The notes under the pieces were generated by a model. It was not told where the DNA came from. It saw only the letters and a list, made by a program, of their open reading frames with translations, and made no database searches. The translations under genes and the position numbers were made by a program. A stretch of DNA of 64,000 nucleotides from the NCBI GenBank assembly GCA_963766935.1, contig CAVYBY010000007.1, forward strand, positions 62,001-126,000. The letters are read 5' to 3'. Source of the stretch: CAVYBY01 sp963766935 (GTDB taxonomy: Bacteria > Actinomycetota > UBA4738 > HRBIN12). Positions 62,136-64,000 of this stretch are shown here, in pieces; positions within the stretch are counted from its first letter, which is position 1, and every line of letters starts with the position of its first letter.

Positions 62136-64000
62136 ATGTTCCATCCCCCCACACCGCGTGCAGTCGCGCGCCACCGATTTGGTGCGCCCATCGTGGGTGC
62201 CCTTCTGCTCGCCATGGCTTCGTCGCCGGTCCCAGCAAGCGGAACCGGCATCCGCGACGAACGTCCGGTTCCCGTCCGGCACGCGGCGCTCGGCGGGCGA
62301 GACGGCGTGTTCGACTCTCGCCGGGTCTCGAGCGCCGCCGCGTCGAGCGCCGCCGTCCCGAGCGCGCGGGTTCTGAACGCGAGGGTCCAGCTCTCGAGGC
62401 AGCTCGGGAACCAGGGGATCATGGCGATCGACCCGCTGACGCACACGCCGCGGATGGTGGCCAAGCTCGACGGGTTCCTCACCGGAACCAGCGCGCACAG
62501 CGCCCGGTCGATCGCGCTGAGCTTCGTCCGGGCCAACCTGACCGCGTTCGGCCTGACCCCGAAGGACCTGACGACGCTGCGGTTCGACCGCGACTACGTC
62601 GACATCGACGGGGGCCACCATGTCAGCTGGGTCCAGGGCTCGGGCAGCCTGATCGAGTTCGACAACGGGCTGAAGGCCAACGTGACCGCCGACGGCCGGC
62701 TGATCAACGTCTCGGGCTCCCCCGTCCACGGCCTGCGGACATCGGGAGCTCGCCCCGTCGTGACCGCCTCGACCGCGTTCACCGCGGCGCGGCGCGCGGG
62801 TGGCGCCCGCGTGACGACCGCGAGCTCCCAGGACCAAGCGAGCCTCGTCCTGTTCCACACCGGCCGGGGCACGCGCCTGGCGTGGCGGACGACGACCTTC
62901 ATCGATCCGGATCAGATCGACCTGTCCGTCGTCGATGCCCGGACCGGGGCCGTCCTGTGGCGCGCGAACCAGGTCCGGGCCGATACCGGCGACCGGGCAG
63001 CGCGTGGGAGTCCTACCCGTCGGACGAGGTCCGCAGAGCGGCACGCAGAAAGACGTGTCGTTCGACGTCTCCAACACGACGAAGCTGATGGGCAACTTCG
63101 CCCACGTCTACTCCGACGTGAACGACGACGACCGGCCGACCGCGGTCGACGAGATCCCCGCGAGCAACCCAGGGGCATTCGAGTGGAACTTCCCCTTCGA
63201 CCATCAGTTCACGACGAACGACGTCAACCAGAACTGCTCGACGGCCCGCATGAATGCACCTGGGACCGCCGGACGAAGGGAAGCTGGACGACCAACCGCA
63301 AGCAGAACGCGGTCCAGCTCTTCTACTACCTGAACAAGTACCACGATCACCTGAGGGCTCGCCGATCGGCTTCACCGAGGCCGCCGGCAACTTCCAGCAG
63401 ACGAACACGACCGGCACGGGCGCCGGCGGCGACCCCGTGCAGGGCCAGATCCTGGACGGAGCGAACACCAACAGCGGGCTGCCCGGATGCCGTACCACTA
63501 CAACAACGCGAACATGTACACGCCGCCCGACGGCCAGAAGCCGATCATGCAGATGTATCTGTTCCGCCGGGATTCGAGCCAGCCCGGCTACCCGTCGGCG
63601 AACGCCGCGGACGACGCCACAATCGTCTACCACGAATACACGCACGGGCTCTCGAACCGTCTCATCACCTACCCCAACGGCACGAGCGCGCTCAACACGT
63701 GGCAGTCCGGCGCCATGGGCGAGGCGTGGAGCGACTGGTACGCGCTCGACTACATGGTGAACCAGGGCTACCAGGTGGACGTGGCGGACGTGGCCGACGT
63801 GCTGGTCGCCCCGGAGATCACGGGCGGCGACGGGATCCGCTACGAGGCGGCGGACTGTCCGGTCAGTTCGGCGCTCCCGGCCGGACCAACTGCAAGGGCC
63901 ACGCGCGCTCGGGCCCGGGCGGCTTCACGTACGGGGACTTCGGCAAGATCTTCGGACGCCCCGAAGTGCACTCCGACGGCGAGATCTGGCTCCAGACCCT
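62136..64000 (+). pseudogene. M36 (fungalysin-like) metallopeptidase, frameshifted and cut by window end
   Basis: Secreted zinc peptidase. The ATG has AAGGAG 4 bases upstream, a signal peptide (VGALLLAMASSPVPASG) and a propeptide (FTP-like, residues about 60-260). The catalytic part has HEYTHG (63631-63648; HExxH zinc site) and GAMGEAWSDWYA (63706-63741; third ligand Glu). The coding sense moves between frames near 62992, 63038, 63245, 63355, 63486 and 63886, so it cannot be read through as given. The end lies beyond 64000. As with the S9 gene, motifs are intact, so sequence error or very recent decay is likely. Confidence 0.75.

Overview
The window is high-GC DNA from an actinobacterium (phylum Actinomycetota), probably a deep-branching or uncultivated lineage. 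The main evidence is gene order. The stretch from about 13.8 to 45.8 kb follows the backbone known from Mycobacterium and relatives: zincin, tilS, hpt, ftsH, folE-folP-folB-folK, a DUF2520 protein, panC, coaX, lysS, clpC, radA, carD, PIN/TRAM, ispD, ispF, rlmB. Expected neighbours panD, lsr2 and cysS are absent from their usual places. A CIRCE operator at groEL, CarD, frequent GTG/TTG starts and ATGA/GTGA overlaps fit the same assignment. Genus or class cannot be fixed from this sequence alone.

Layout. 1-13.8 kb: groEL with a promoter and CIRCE; an S9 peptidase and a REC-PAS-kinase, each broken by several single-base frame changes; acs with a PPOX-type oxidase; a tiny zinc-ribbon protein; an Rrf2 regulator; a kelch-like lipoprotein; otsA and otsB tail to tail; a LytR_C protein; a cytochrome P450. 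13.8-22.7 kb: tRNA-Thr(TGT) and the rlmB/ispF/ispD/PIN-TRAM/carD, radA and clpC block, with a RIO-type kinase in the opposite direction. 23-32.8 kb: an accessory signalling insert between clpC and lysS. It holds a lone receiver, a GAF/subtilisin pair, an MFS transporter fused to a cyclic-nucleotide domain, a 45-bp tandem-repeat gene, a Crp regulator next to a large adenylate-cyclase/ATPase/TPR protein, and a secreted DUF11 protein. 33-45.8 kb: lysS, coaX, panC, folate genes, ftsH, hpt, tilS, zincin and tRNA-Thr(CGT). 45.9-62 kb: a USP-ABC1 kinase fusion, a receiver-cyclase, a NarL-type response regulator, a USP, then five sensor kinases in a row joined by 4-base start/stop overlaps. 62.1 kb to the end: an M36 (fungalysin) metallopeptidase, frameshifted and cut by the window edge.

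How it works together. The housekeeping part makes tetrahydrofolate, pantothenate/CoA and isoprenoid precursors and carries protein quality control (GroEL, ClpC, FtsH) and tRNA/rRNA maturation. Two signalling blocks stand out. One is a probable cAMP block: the cyclase, Crp and MFS-cNMP proteins keep the residues needed to make or bind a cyclic nucleotide. The other is a five-kinase array facing one response regulator and one receiver-cyclase. The fifth kinase has Ser where the phospho-accepting His should be, so it is probably a pseudokinase subunit.

Frame breaks are confined to four genes (1.8-5.2 kb, 26.8-27.1 kb, 62.1-64 kb), while about fifty others are intact. Catalytic motifs survive in the broken genes, so local sequence error or very recent decay are both possible.
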